Notes: a model not told the origin generated them from the letters alone. A stretch of DNA of 64,000 nucleotides from Oscillospiraceae bacterium (GCA_024404915.1 JAKSPJ010000001.1:62001-126000), one strand, 5' to 3'. Positions 19,397 to 27,567 are shown, counted from the first letter of the stretch. Program-made: numbers and translations.

Positions 19397-20773
19397 TTAT
19401 GAATTCTGTTCTTCAATGACTTCTTCCACAACACTGTTCACAAACATATCGTAGATTCTGCGGATGGACTCCTCGAAGTCACCATCCAGCAAACCAATGA
19501 TAATATTCAGCTCACTGGAACCCTGGTCAATCATCTTGACATTGATTCTTGCATGAGCCAATGCGGCAAAGATTCTTGCTGCGGTACCACGGGTTCTGCA
19601 CATACCACGGCCCACAACAGCCAGCAAAGAGATTCCATGTTCGATATCGCATGCATCCGGGTTAACTGCCTGGCGGATCTTGGAAAGAACGGTCTTCTCC
19701 TTGCCCTTGATGGAGTCCTCAGAAAGAATGATGGACATGGTGTCGATACCGGAGGGCATATGCTCAAAGGAAATGCCCAGCTCTTCCAGAACGGTCAGAA
19801 CCTTGCGGCAGAAGCCCAACTCAGCATTCATCATTGCCTTCTGGATATTGATTGCACAAAAGCCCTTCTTTCCTGCGATGCCGGTAATGGTATAGCCGGT
19901 CTGTGCATCGGAATCTGCACTGTCACCTGCAACAATCAGTGTGCCGGGAGCAGAAGGCTCATTGGTATTTCTGATATTAATCGGAATACCTGCTGCACGG
20001 ACAGGGAAAATTGCATCCTCGTGCAGAACAGTTGCACCCATATAGGAAAGCTCACGAAGCTCTTCATAGGTAATGGTATTGATTACAGCGGCATTCTTTA
20101 CGATGCGGGGGTCTGCAACCAGCACGCCGGATACGTCTGTCCAGTTCTCGTAAATATCTGCACGGACTGCACGGGCAACCAGAGAACCTGTGATATCGGA
20201 GCCGCCACGGGAGAAGGTGATGACCTCACCGTTTGCACCTGCGCCATAGAAACCGGGGATTACAGCACAGGGCATATCCTTCAGTTTATTGCGAAGGAGT
20301 GCCATGGTCTCTGTCATCTGCAGGGTGCCGTTTTCATTGAAGCGAATGACCTCAGCAGCATCCACAAAAGGAAACTGGAGATAATCTGCCAGCAGCATTC
20401 CATTCAGGTATTCGCCTCGGCTTGCGGCATAATCCTTGGTTGCGCCCTCCTTCAGACGTGCTGCAATAATATCCAGCTCATCGGAAGGATCAAAGCTCAG
20501 CTGCAATGCTTTTGCAATTTCCAGATAACGTGTACGGATTGCTGCCAGTGTCTCAGAAAAATCCTTCTCCTCTGCCGCCAGTTTCTGGCAGGTATAAAGC
20601 ATATCTGTAATCTTTGTATCAGCAGAGAAACGCTTTCCGGGAGCAGAAGGCACAACATAGCGGCGTGCTGCCTCCGCAGTGATAATGGACTTCACCTTTT
20701 CAAACTGTCCTGCATCTGCAAGACTGCTGCCGCCAAATTTTACGACTTTACAGCCATTCTGTTTTTCTGTCAT
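19397..20773 (-). CDS. lysC: aspartate kinase
   Basis: Phosphorylates aspartate, the entry to lysine, diaminopimelate, threonine and methionine synthesis. The 458-residue protein has the N-terminal KVVKFGGSSLAD, the kinase segments SRGGSDITGSLVARAV and ENWTDVSGVLVADPR, and two C-terminal ACT-type regulatory segments from about residue 305 (KAMMNAELGFCRKVLTVLEELGI and LAALAHARINVKMIDQGSSELN). It is monofunctional, with no homoserine dehydrogenase part. I see neither a lysine riboswitch nor a T-box upstream. Which end product inhibits it cannot be read from the sequence. Confidence 0.93.
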   Translation of the reverse strand: MTEKQNGCKVVKFGGSSLADAGQFEKVKSIITAEAARRYVVPSAPGKRFSADTKITDMLYTCQKLAAEEKDFSETLAAIRTRYLEIAKALQLSFDPSDELDIIAARLKEGATKDYAASRGEYLNGMLLADYLQFPFVDAAEVIRFNENGTLQMTETMALLRNKLKDMPCAVIPGFYGAGANGEVITFSRGGSDITGSLVARAVRADIYENWTDVSGVLVADPRIVKNAAVINTITYEELRELSYMGATVLHEDAIFPVRAAGIPINIRNTNEPSAPGTLIVAGDSADSDAQTGYTITGIAGKKGFCAINIQKAMMNAELGFCRKVLTVLEELGISFEHMPSGIDTMSIILSEDSIKGKEKTVLSKIRQAVNPDACDIEHGISLLAVVGRGMCRTRGTAARIFAALAHARINVKMIDQGSSELNIIIGLLDGDFEESIRRIYDMFVNSVVEEVIEEQNS

Positions 20774-20812
20774 TTCAAACCAATCCTTTCATATTGTAAA
20801 TTACCACCTAAT

Positions 20813-20841
20813 AGTATAAACGATTTTGCCAAAAAAATCAA
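20813..20841 (-). promoter_or_regulatory. lysC promoter
   Basis: The minus strand has -35 TTGATT (20836-20841), 17 bp, -10 TATACT (20813-20818), about 40 bp upstream of the start codon. Confidence 0.65.
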
Positions 20842-20891
20842 TAGTTGAGGTACACAAAGTTTATAGGATATCACTGCACTTTTTGTATATA

Positions 20892-20951
20892 CAGTTGTCC
20901 TTTCACGAAGGACAGCCAACAGCCGGAGCCTAACTGAAATTCACCGCTCCG
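20892..20951. other. structured intergenic element, possible small RNA or pseudoknot
   Basis: Three pairings can be drawn: a perfect hairpin TGTCCTT/AAGGACA (20896-20914), CAGTT (20892-20896) with AACTG (20932-20936), and CGGAGC (20924-20929) with GCTCCG (20946-20951). The last two cross, so they would make a pseudoknot. On the plus strand the terminator at 20959-20987 follows directly. It lies outside the inferred lysC leader. I do not recognise a known RNA family. Confidence 0.35.
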
Positions 20952-20958
20952 AAACCAG

Positions 20959-20987
20959 AAAAAAGCACTCTCTCAAGAGTGCTTTTT
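20959..20987 (-). terminator. terminator after the barnase-barstar pair
   Basis: AAAAGCACTCT pairs with AGAGTGCTTTT around a 4-nt loop, with T tracts on both strands. It closes the barstar transcript and could also end a plus-strand RNA from 20892-20951. Confidence 0.88.
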
Positions 20988-20991
20988 CAGC

Positions 20992-21264
20992 TCAGTTCCA
21001 CGTTCTGATACAGAACAGCCTGGGATTCTTTCGCTCCGCCATGGACATCTCATACATCACGGCTCTGCCGTAATTCTTCAGATTCCTCAGCAGATACTCT
21101 GCGTTCATCAATACAAGTGTGGTCTGCTTTGGCATTGCCAGCAGACAGTCACACAATGCATCCACATTTTCGCCGTGAAATCCCGGCAAATGAAGCTGAG
21201 AAACCAGTGCATGATAAAAGGCTTCCCGTGTCTGAATCGACTTACAATCAATTGTTGCTACCAT
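20992..21264 (-). CDS. barstar-like ribonuclease inhibitor
   Basis: A 90-residue cytoplasmic protein of the barstar fold. The segment GFHGENVDALCDCL (residues 28-41) matches the barstar barnase-binding helix; Asp35 and Asp39 sit at the same positions as in Bacillus barstar, whereas Trp38 is Cys here. It starts 2 bp after the stop codon of the barnase-like gene, and its GGAGAGGAG site lies inside that gene's last codons. Expression of the toxin and its inhibitor is therefore coupled. The adjacent RNase makes the function clear. Confidence 0.9.
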   Translation of the reverse strand: MVATIDCKSIQTREAFYHALVSQLHLPGFHGENVDALCDCLLAMPKQTTLVLMNAEYLLRNLKNYGRAVMYEMSMAERKNPRLFCIRTWN

Positions 21265-21266
21265 GT

Positions 21267-21929
21267 TTACTCCTCTCCGTACAGCAGTTCAAATGACTGG
21301 TAATGGTCATCCGTATAATAAATCAGGCCATCGTTGGAATACACAATCCGCTTTGCGCCTCTGGATTTTTTTCCCAGGGTATCCACATCGCATTCGTAAT
21401 AGGTTCTTCCGGGGGCAGAGGGCAGAATTCCTTCGTAATTCCCGAAATAAGTTCCGCCGATGCAGGCATTTTCGGCATAGGGTTCCAAAGAACCGCCGCT
21501 CCATCCCAATGCCTGTGCTTCCTTCTTGGTCATAAAATTAGTGGGTAATTCGCCGTAGGTATAAAGATACAGTGCAATGTCATCCTTCGTGGTATAGTAA
21601 CCATCGGGGTCAATTTTTCCCTCTGTAACCAGAGATTCTCCCTCCGACAGCTCCCCTGCGCCGTAGTCATAGACTGCATCTTCCACAGCAATTTCTTCCT
21701 CTGAGGATTCCGCCGCAGTGGTTTCGGTAAATGTCACTGTGGTATCCTCCGGCACGGAAACCATTTCCGTAGGGTGTGTTGCAGGCTCACCAGAGGTCCA
21801 GTCCATAATTTCCATTGTATACACTGCATCCGCTGTATCATTCTCCTGGGAATCTGTTCTTCCCTTGCAGCCGCAGACTGTAAACAGCGTCATCATCAGT
21901 ATTGCAGACAGCAAAATCAGTCGTTTCAT
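21267..21929 (-). CDS. barnase-like secreted ribonuclease, predicted lipoprotein
   Basis: A 220-residue exported RNase of the barnase (N1/T1-type) family. The N-terminal signal has a lipobox VCGC (lipidated Cys21), then an acidic Thr/Glu-rich linker to about residue 105. The barnase domain starts at DGYYTTKDDIALYLYTYGELP. Residues equivalent to barnase Lys27, Glu73, Arg83, Arg87 and His102 are all present: Lys135, Glu179, Arg190, Arg194 and His209 (in TDDHYQSF). The start at 21927-21929 follows AAAGGAG; an earlier ATG would place that site inside the gene. It may degrade RNA for nutrients at the cell surface or act against competitors; the sequence does not decide. Confidence 0.92.
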   Translation of the reverse strand: MKRLILLSAILMMTLFTVCGCKGRTDSQENDTADAVYTMEIMDWTSGEPATHPTEMVSVPEDTTVTFTETTAAESSEEEIAVEDAVYDYGAGELSEGESLVTEGKIDPDGYYTTKDDIALYLYTYGELPTNFMTKKEAQALGWSGGSLEPYAENACIGGTYFGNYEGILPSAPGRTYYECDVDTLGKKSRGAKRIVYSNDGLIYYTDDHYQSFELLYGEE

Positions 21930-22057
21930 GGCAGGTACTCCTTTCAATCCGTATCAATTCTGTTTTTCGGCTCTTTTGTCAGAAACGAAATAAAACTATT
22001 TGGCGTGGCTTCTTTCCAGAAGTCTGCGTGCAAAGACAGCAAACCGCTCCCCATATT

Positions 22058-22086
22058 ATTATAGCACAGATAAGAAAAAAAGTAAA
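22058..22086 (-). promoter_or_regulatory. barnase-barstar promoter
   Basis: The minus strand has a good -10 TATAAT (22058-22063) and a weak -35 TTTACT (22081-22086) at 17 bp, within the tail of the preceding terminator. Confidence 0.5.
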
Positions 22087-22111
22087 GCAGAATCACAATG
22101 ATTCTGCTTTA
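22072..22111 (-). terminator. terminator after the zinc-ribbon membrane gene
   Basis: TAAAGCAGAATCA pairs with TGATTCTGCTTTA (13 bp, 3-nt loop). On the minus strand the sequence continues with CTTTTTTTC. Confidence 0.85.
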
Positions 22112-22117
22112 CAGTAG

Positions 22118-23308
22118 TTATTCTTTTCCTTCAACAAATTCGATAATCTGGTTACTGCTGGTAAAATCCTTGATGCGGAAGTACACCTGTCTTTGTTCAG
22201 CGATGCGGTCCCATTCCTCTTGTGAAACAGTCACGGAATACGCCTTATCCTTGTAAGAGAAATTCACATAGTATTCCACATAGCGATCGGATTCCCTTTC
22301 ATTTTCTGTCAGATCCAGCTCACCATAGAAAGGTTCTTCACCATGTTCACCGGTCTCTGTAATCTGTCTGCTTTCAAACCAATAGTCATATTCGTAATAA
22401 TACTTCGTGCGCTTTCTTGTGGCATAAACCGGCACATCATAGTATTCTGTTTCATAGTGCAGCGGCACAATCTGCGGTGCAGGAGATGCCATGCATACAT
22501 TTAAGGGAACACGGAACATGCCAAACTGACCGTCTCCATAATCATCCCAGCCGCCGTCGTCCCAGCCGTAATCATCGTCATCATAATCATCCACCCATAC
22601 TTCCCGTGAGCGTGTTTCGTAATGGTCCACATAGGTGTAGTCCTCTTCTTTGGTGGTAATCAGTCGTGCATAGGACGGCATTTCCCAGTCATTGTCCTTC
22701 CGTACCTCCATTTGCTCCACCTGCACAACAGTCTGCCATATTGCCTTATCCAGATCTGCCGTCCGTATCCTGCGATATGCCACAGCGTCTATAATACCAT
22801 ATACAATTCCCAGCAATACCAGAAGTACAAAGGGCACTGCAAACATCAGGTAGCAGCACTTTGTTGGCGTCAGCTTCCCCAGAGTAAATTTCTTCTTTGT
22901 GGGAAATTCCGGCTTTGGCGGCGTGGCATTCCCCACATCGTGGTATCGCTCCTTACTCTCAGAACGCGGCGCACTGCAGTATATGCAGGTCTGCACCTCA
23001 TCATCATTCTGCTGGTTGCAGTATGGACAAATCCAGTTCTGTCTGCCAATCCGTACCGCACTTTCGCCGGATACCTCATCCACAAATTCAATCAGATCAT
23101 CCCGCAGATAGAATTTGACATCACGATCTCTTGCATGGCCGCACTGAGCACACTCCTTGTGATCACCCCGAATTGATTTGTTGCCGCAGTATTTGCAGTC
23201 CCAATAGCCCCAGCGGTTTCTTTTTTTTCCGCACTTGGGACATTTTATAAGATTGCCGCTGATGTTCTGATTGTGACACTGTGGACAATTCCAGTTTGAA
23301 TGTATCAT
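22118..23308 (-). CDS. multi-zinc-ribbon single-pass membrane protein
   Basis: I do not know a function. The 396-residue protein has twelve cysteines in six CXXC knuckles: C8/C11, C23/C26, C38/C41, C53/C56, C94/C97 and C108/C111. These would make three zinc ribbons in the N-terminal cytoplasmic part. A single membrane helix follows at about residues 151-175. The outer part contains an acidic Asp/Tyr/Gly patch (VDDYDDDDYGWDDGG, about 240-255) and paired Tyr-rich segments. There is no signal peptide and no catalytic motif. It has its own promoter and terminator. Confidence 0.75.
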   Translation of the reverse strand: MIHSNWNCPQCHNQNISGNLIKCPKCGKKRNRWGYWDCKYCGNKSIRGDHKECAQCGHARDRDVKFYLRDDLIEFVDEVSGESAVRIGRQNWICPYCNQQNDDEVQTCIYCSAPRSESKERYHDVGNATPPKPEFPTKKKFTLGKLTPTKCCYLMFAVPFVLLVLLGIVYGIIDAVAYRRIRTADLDKAIWQTVVQVEQMEVRKDNDWEMPSYARLITTKEEDYTYVDHYETRSREVWVDDYDDDDYGWDDGGWDDYGDGQFGMFRVPLNVCMASPAPQIVPLHYETEYYDVPVYATRKRTKYYYEYDYWFESRQITETGEHGEEPFYGELDLTENERESDRYVEYYVNFSYKDKAYSVTVSQEEWDRIAEQRQVYFRIKDFTSSNQIIEFVEGKE

Positions 23309-23339
23309 AGCGCCTCCTTAAATACAATGATTTACCATC

Positions 23340-23368
23340 ATTATACATGAAATATCTGGTGATGTCAA
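23340..23368 (-). promoter_or_regulatory. promoter of the zinc-ribbon membrane gene
   Basis: The minus strand has TTGACA (23363-23368), 17 bp, TATAAT (23340-23345); AAGGAGG precedes the start codon. The rest of the 255-bp gap to the GH26 gene holds a small hairpin near 23378-23396 and the GH26 promoter. Confidence 0.85.
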
Positions 23369-23482
23369 GCCGTTTTCAGGAATCTTTCGGATTCCTTTTA
23401 CTTCATCTTATATTTTTCTGATAATTACAGTATTCTTTATCCGCTTAATTTTTGCACATGATAGAGAAAAATAAAAAGAAGA

Positions 23483-23511
23483 TTGATTTTTTTGTGCAGA
23501 TATGATATACT
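23483..23511 (+). promoter_or_regulatory. promoter of the GH26 gene
   Basis: TTGATT (23483-23488), 17 bp, TATACT (23506-23511), 53 bp before the start codon. Confidence 0.65.
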
Positions 23512-23563
23512 GATAATAGCGATGGTGGGTAACATCGCAATAATATGAAAGAGGAGATTGTAT

Positions 23564-25582
23564 ATGAAAGGATTAAAAAAGAAACTGGGTGCGGCACTAT
23601 CCGCTGCCGCCGTTGCATGCAGCGCAGTATATGCATTGCCTGTCACAGCGGAAACGAAAGACACTACAGTGCGTATCGAGGGCGAGGATCTGGACGGTGC
23701 TGATTTGTGGACCGACATCTATCAGAAGGAAATACCAGGATTCAGCGGTGAAGGCTTTACTTATCTCACAAACGCAGATCTCAGCTTTACAATGGAAGTA
23801 CCGGCTGACGGCATGTATTCTGTCGTGGTACATGGTGCACAGATTCTGAATCAGGAAGGCCGCTATCAGACAGTGGAAGTCAACGGCAGTGAATACCACA
23901 CCACTGTACCTTACACAGAACAGTGGACTGATTTTGACTTCGGACTGGTCCGGCTGAACAAGGGTAAGAATGAAATCAAGTTCATCAATAAGTATGGCTA
24001 TTTGGTCATTGACTATGTGACAGTATCTCAGGCAGAATTTCCGGATCTGAGCACAGCATCCGCAGAAACCTGTGACCCGGATGCAACTCCGGAAACCAAG
24101 GCACTGATGAAGTACCTCAAGAGTGTTTATGGTAAGAATATGCTGTCAGGCCAGCAGCAGATTTACGGCGGCGGAAACACCGTCAATACCACCATTCGCT
24201 ACAATGCTGAAAAGAATATCTGCGTAGACCAGGATGGCGTCATCTACGAATTTGACGAGGAAAGCAAGGCAACAGCAGACGACGGTTCCACATTTGTCTG
24301 GACCTGCCGTGATGCTGACGGCCGTGAGTACAACTATAACCAGCAAAACCGCAACTACACCTATAACAATTATGAGAACGATGTCAATGTCATTTACGAA
24401 ATGACAGGCAAATATCCCGCCATTCAGGGCTTTGACTTCGGCAGCTACTGCCCCTGCTATGCATGGGATGACGGCGTTGTTAAGCGTATGATTGACTGGA
24501 CTGTGAATAAGGGCGGTATCTGTACTGCATCCTGGCATGTCAATGTCCCCACTGCCATGGCAGATTATGAACTGGGTGAACCGCTGGATTTCAGCAAAAC
24601 AACATACTCTGAAAAAACCAATTTTGTAACCAAGAACTGCATGGTGGAAGGCACAGCCGAATATGATTATTTCCAGCTTTGCATGAAAAATCTTGCGGCA
24701 GAATTGCAGAAGCTGCAGGATGCAGGCGTGCCTGTCATTTTCCGTCCGTTCCATGAAGCAGAGGGAAATCCCAGCAGCACCAGTGACCCCATTGATGGTT
24801 CTGGTGCATGGTTCTGGTGGTCAAAGGAAGGCGCTGTCGTATACAAGGAACTCTGGGCTTTTCTGCAGGATACCCTCCAGAATGAATACGGTCTCCACAA
24901 TCTGATCTGGGAACAGAACCTCTATACATGGTCGGAAGCCTCTGCACAGTGGTATTCCGGTGATGAACGTGTGGATATTGCGGCCTATGACAAATATAAC
25001 GTCAAGTACAATCGTCACGACGGAAAAAGCTCCGGCCCGAATCTGGATGCAGAATCTGGCATTTTCTATAAGCTGGTGAACTTTGTCGAAGGAAACAAAA
25101 TGGTTGCAATGGCTGAAAACGACTCCATTCCGAGCCTGAACAATCTGGAGGTAGAACACGCCTTCTGGCTCTACTTCTGCCCCTGGTATGATTCTGAACA
25201 GGAACGTTTCCTGACCAGCGATTCCTATCAGGATAAGGACGAAGTGAAGCAGCTTTACAACAGTGATTTCTGCATCACACTGGATGAACTGCCGAAAGAT
25301 CTGTTCAGCAGCAATGGTCCTGCTGTGACAACTACAACAGCACCATCCGGAACAACAGTCACCACCACAGGTCAGGGTGCCAGTAGCGGCTTGCGCGGCG
25401 ACGTCAATACGGATGATGTGGTGGATGTTTCCGATGCTGTTCTGCTTGCTCGCTTCCTTGCTGAAGATAAAGAAGCAGCGGTTTCGGGACAGGGAATGAT
25501 CAATGCTGACTGCGATGGTTCTGAGACACTGGATGCGGCTGATGTCGGCATTATTCTGAGCATCATTGCCAAAGTCCTCTGA
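23564..25582 (+). CDS. secreted GH26 beta-mannanase-like enzyme with CBM and dockerin
   Basis: A 672-residue cellulosomal hydrolase predicted to cleave beta-mannan. Order: signal peptide 1-30; CBM35-like beta-sandwich about 35-158 (VRIEGEDL to VIDYVTVSQAE); GH26 TIM barrel about 172-580; Thr-rich linker 588-603; dockerin 610-672. Catalytic residues fit clan GH-A: acid/base Glu398 in FRPFHEAEG and nucleophile Glu518 in VAMAENDS, with WFWWS in between. A segment of roughly 75 residues near 200-275 looks longer than in many GH26 enzymes. The dockerin has the VDVSDAVLLARFLAED form shared with the CotH protein. ATG 23564 is chosen because GAGGAG lies 7 bp upstream; a TTG six bases earlier is less likely. 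GH26 also includes other activities, so mannan is the best guess. Confidence 0.92.
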   Translation: MKGLKKKLGAALSAAAVACSAVYALPVTAETKDTTVRIEGEDLDGADLWTDIYQKEIPGFSGEGFTYLTNADLSFTMEVPADGMYSVVVHGAQILNQEGRYQTVEVNGSEYHTTVPYTEQWTDFDFGLVRLNKGKNEIKFINKYGYLVIDYVTVSQAEFPDLSTASAETCDPDATPETKALMKYLKSVYGKNMLSGQQQIYGGGNTVNTTIRYNAEKNICVDQDGVIYEFDEESKATADDGSTFVWTCRDADGREYNYNQQNRNYTYNNYENDVNVIYEMTGKYPAIQGFDFGSYCPCYAWDDGVVKRMIDWTVNKGGICTASWHVNVPTAMADYELGEPLDFSKTTYSEKTNFVTKNCMVEGTAEYDYFQLCMKNLAAELQKLQDAGVPVIFRPFHEAEGNPSSTSDPIDGSGAWFWWSKEGAVVYKELWAFLQDTLQNEYGLHNLIWEQNLYTWSEASAQWYSGDERVDIAAYDKYNVKYNRHDGKSSGPNLDAESGIFYKLVNFVEGNKMVAMAENDSIPSLNNLEVEHAFWLYFCPWYDSEQERFLTSDSYQDKDEVKQLYNSDFCITLDELPKDLFSSNGPAVTTTTAPSGTTVTTTGQGASSGLRGDVNTDDVVDVSDAVLLARFLAEDKEAAVSGQGMINADCDGSETLDAADVGIILSIIAKVL

Positions 25583-25608
25583 TATCCTGTCCTATCCTTG
25601 CAAATTAC

Positions 25609-25646
25609 AAAAGCAGCGGGTTCTGTGATAGAATCCGCTGCTTTTT
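25609..25646 (+). terminator. GH26 terminator, shared with the phosphoesterase gene
   Basis: A 16-bp stem with one mismatch (AAAAGCAGCGG..TTCT with AGAATCCGCTGCTTTT) and a 5-nt loop, with T tracts on both strands. It lies between two convergent genes. Confidence 0.9.
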
Positions 25647-25655
25647 CAGTATGCA

Positions 25656-26225
25656 TCAAAGGGGATAAGCATCTCCGATTTTCCATGTGCGGTAAACCTC
25701 ACCGGAGAGTGTTTTCCACTGGAATACATGGTTTTCAAATGTCATATAGCTGTGGGGCGATGCTTCCTTGGGGATGGAAACAGAGCCGGGATTCAGGAGT
25801 GAAAACGCATCATGCTCACCGCAGGGCATACAGACCGGCACGTGCGTATGTCCATGGAGCAAAATATCACCCGGCTGCAGCGGAGGCAGCTGCTTTGCAT
25901 GAAAGTGATGTCCATGGGTTGCAAAAATCATTGTCTTGTCATCTGCCAGAAGGGCATATTCTGCCATAATCGGAAAATCCAGCACCATCTGGTCCACTTC
26001 CCCATCACAGTTGCCGCGAACACAGAGAATCTCCGCAGCCAGTGGATTCAGCATGGCAATGACCTCCTTCGGCTGGTAATCCTTCGGCAAATCATTGCGG
26101 GGGCCGTGATACAGAATATCGCCCAGCAAAAGCATTTTATCTGCATTCTCACGCGCATATGCCTCCAGAAGCCGGCGGCAGTAAAATGCAGAACCATGAA
26201 TATCAGATGCAATCAGCCATTTCAT
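25656..26225 (-). CDS. YfcE-type metallophosphodiesterase
   Basis: A 189-residue cytoplasmic calcineurin-like phosphoesterase. Metal-binding motifs are in order: ASDIHGS (7-12), LLGDILYHG, VRGNCDGEVD, FATHGHHF and LHGHTHVP. This arrangement and length fit the YfcE/MJ0936 group, which hydrolyses phosphodiesters in vitro with Mn or other divalent metals. The physiological substrate is unknown. It is transcribed divergently from the DUF5662-like gene. Confidence 0.88.
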   Translation of the reverse strand: MKWLIASDIHGSAFYCRRLLEAYARENADKMLLLGDILYHGPRNDLPKDYQPKEVIAMLNPLAAEILCVRGNCDGEVDQMVLDFPIMAEYALLADDKTMIFATHGHHFHAKQLPPLQPGDILLHGHTHVPVCMPCGEHDAFSLLNPGSVSIPKEASPHSYMTFENHVFQWKTLSGEVYRTWKIGDAYPL

Positions 26226-26285
26226 ACAATACCTCTTTCCACGCAGGAATTCATCTGCGTTTTCTTTTTGTGCAATGTTGCCTAT

Positions 26286-26345
26286 ATTATACCAAAACTT
26301 CTCTCTTCTGTCAAGCTTGCATTTCTTCGCATATTATGATATAAT
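26286..26345. promoter_or_regulatory. back-to-back divergent promoters
   Basis: The minus promoter has -35 TTGACA (26309-26314) and -10 TATAAT (26286-26291) at 17 bp. The plus promoter has -35 TTGCAT (26317-26322) and -10 TATAAT (26340-26345) at 17 bp. Only two bases separate the -35 boxes, so the two polymerases should exclude each other. Confidence 0.8.
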
Positions 26346-26375
26346 ATAGACAAATGATAGAATCGAGGCGATAAT

Positions 26376-26909
26376 ATGAATATTCATCCTATTGCACATT
26401 TCCGCACCATCACACATCATCGGATGGTTGTAATGCTGCATTGCTTCCGTGCAGGCATTCCGCTGCAGGGCCTTCTCCATGACCTCTCAAAGTATTCTCC
26501 TACGGAGTTCATTCCGGGCATGCTGTATTATCAGGGTACACGAAGCCCGAACGAAATGGAGAGAGAAACTCACGGCTATTCTTCTGCCTGGATTCACCAC
26601 AAGGGACGCAACAAGCATCATTTTGAATACTGGAATGATATTAACCCGAAAACCAAGGTATACGAGCCTGTGGAAATGCCAACCAGATATCTGATTGAAA
26701 TGTTCTGCGACCGTGTGGCCGCCAGCAAGGTATACCGTGGCTCAGCTTACCGTAATTCAGACCCCCTGGATTATTTTATGTCCGGCATTGAGCGCAGCAG
26801 GCCCATGCATCCCCAAACAGCAAAGCGTCTGCATTTTCTCCTGAAAATGCTGGCTGTCAAGGGGGAAAAAGCCACCTTTGCCTATATCAGGCACATTCCC
26901 AAACGATAA
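26376..26909 (+). CDS. DUF5662-like protein with HD-type His motifs
   Basis: A 177-residue soluble protein. HDLSKYSPTEFIPG near residue 35 and HHKGRNKHHFEYWND near residues 74-88 are the conserved stretches of what I recall as the DUF5662 family of Clostridia. The spaced His/Asp residues suggest a metal site like that of HD-domain hydrolases. No activity is known to me. It has its own promoter and terminator and no operon partners. Confidence 0.75.
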   Translation: MNIHPIAHFRTITHHRMVVMLHCFRAGIPLQGLLHDLSKYSPTEFIPGMLYYQGTRSPNEMERETHGYSSAWIHHKGRNKHHFEYWNDINPKTKVYEPVEMPTRYLIEMFCDRVAASKVYRGSAYRNSDPLDYFMSGIERSRPMHPQTAKRLHFLLKMLAVKGEKATFAYIRHIPKR

Positions 26910-26914
26910 ACAGC

Positions 26915-26948
26915 AAAACGGAGCAGCCAGCAGACTGCTCCGTTTTTT
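26915..26948 (+). terminator. terminator between the DUF5662-like gene and engB
   Basis: AAAACGGAGCAG pairs with CTGCTCCGTTTT around an 8-nt loop, followed by a T6 tract. It also serves the convergent engB transcript. Confidence 0.9.
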
Positions 26949-26949
26949 A

Positions 26950-27567
26950 TTATTCCTCGTTCTCTTCTTCCCCGTTTTCCTCCACGGGTACCGTGATTTC
27001 TTCGATAAGTCCACGCAGTTCCTGCACACCCTCTCCTGTTACGGAAGAAAAAATGGTAATGTGCAGCTCATCGTACTGGGGCAGCTCCTTTGGGAGGGCA
27101 GCCAGTCTGGCTGTACGCTCCGTTTTATTAAGTTTGTCCGCCTTTGTCAGCACAATGGCAAACGGCATTTCAATATCAATCAGGAAATTCAGCATCTGCA
27201 AATCATTCTTTGTGGGGGGATGCCGCATGTCAATCAGAAGCAGCACCGCACGAATATCACGCTCGTCCTGCAGATAGCCGTTAATCAGATCCTGCCAGCG
27301 GCGAAGTTCCGATTGCGAACGCTTTGCATAGCCATAGCCCGGCAAATCTGCAAAAGTCACATCCTGACAGCGATAGAAATTGATGGTTGCAGTTTTTCCA
27401 GGCACCGCACTGACACGAGCCAGATTTTTCCGCTGAAACAGTTTATTAATCAAGGTTGATTTGCCCACATTGGAACGTCCTGCAAATGCAATCTCCGGCG
27501 TGGTTCCCTTCGGAAGCTGGCTGGCTGTACCATAAGAAGCCGCATATTCCGCAATATTCCAGTTCAT
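26950..27567 (-). CDS. engB: ribosome-biogenesis GTPase EngB/YsxC
   Basis: A 205-residue TrmE-Era-type GTPase needed for late large-subunit assembly. G1 is GRSNVGKST (30-38), G3 DLPGYGYAKRS and G4 LTKADKL. The acidic C-terminal tail EENGEEENEE is short and variable. It lies 16 bp downstream of lon on the same strand, a common arrangement in Firmicutes. Confidence 0.95.
   Translation of the reverse strand: MNWNIAEYAASYGTASQLPKGTTPEIAFAGRSNVGKSTLINKLFQRKNLARVSAVPGKTATINFYRCQDVTFADLPGYGYAKRSQSELRRWQDLINGYLQDERDIRAVLLLIDMRHPPTKNDLQMLNFLIDIEMPFAIVLTKADKLNKTERTARLAALPKELPQYDELHITIFSSVTGEGVQELRGLIEEITVPVEENGEEENEE

Noticed and set aside
19553-20848. A 431-codon open frame antisense to lysC
   Set aside because: It has no start signal or recognisable motif; aspartokinase explains the region.
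20896-20914. Mini-ykkC (guanidine-II) hairpin with an ACGA loop
   Set aside because: The ACGA is not centred in the loop, there is no second matching hairpin, and no guanidine gene follows.
20774-20960. Lysine riboswitch or T-box before lysC
   Set aside because: The inferred promoter leaves a leader of only about 30 nt, and no lysine-motif core or T-box TGGNACCGCG sequence is present.
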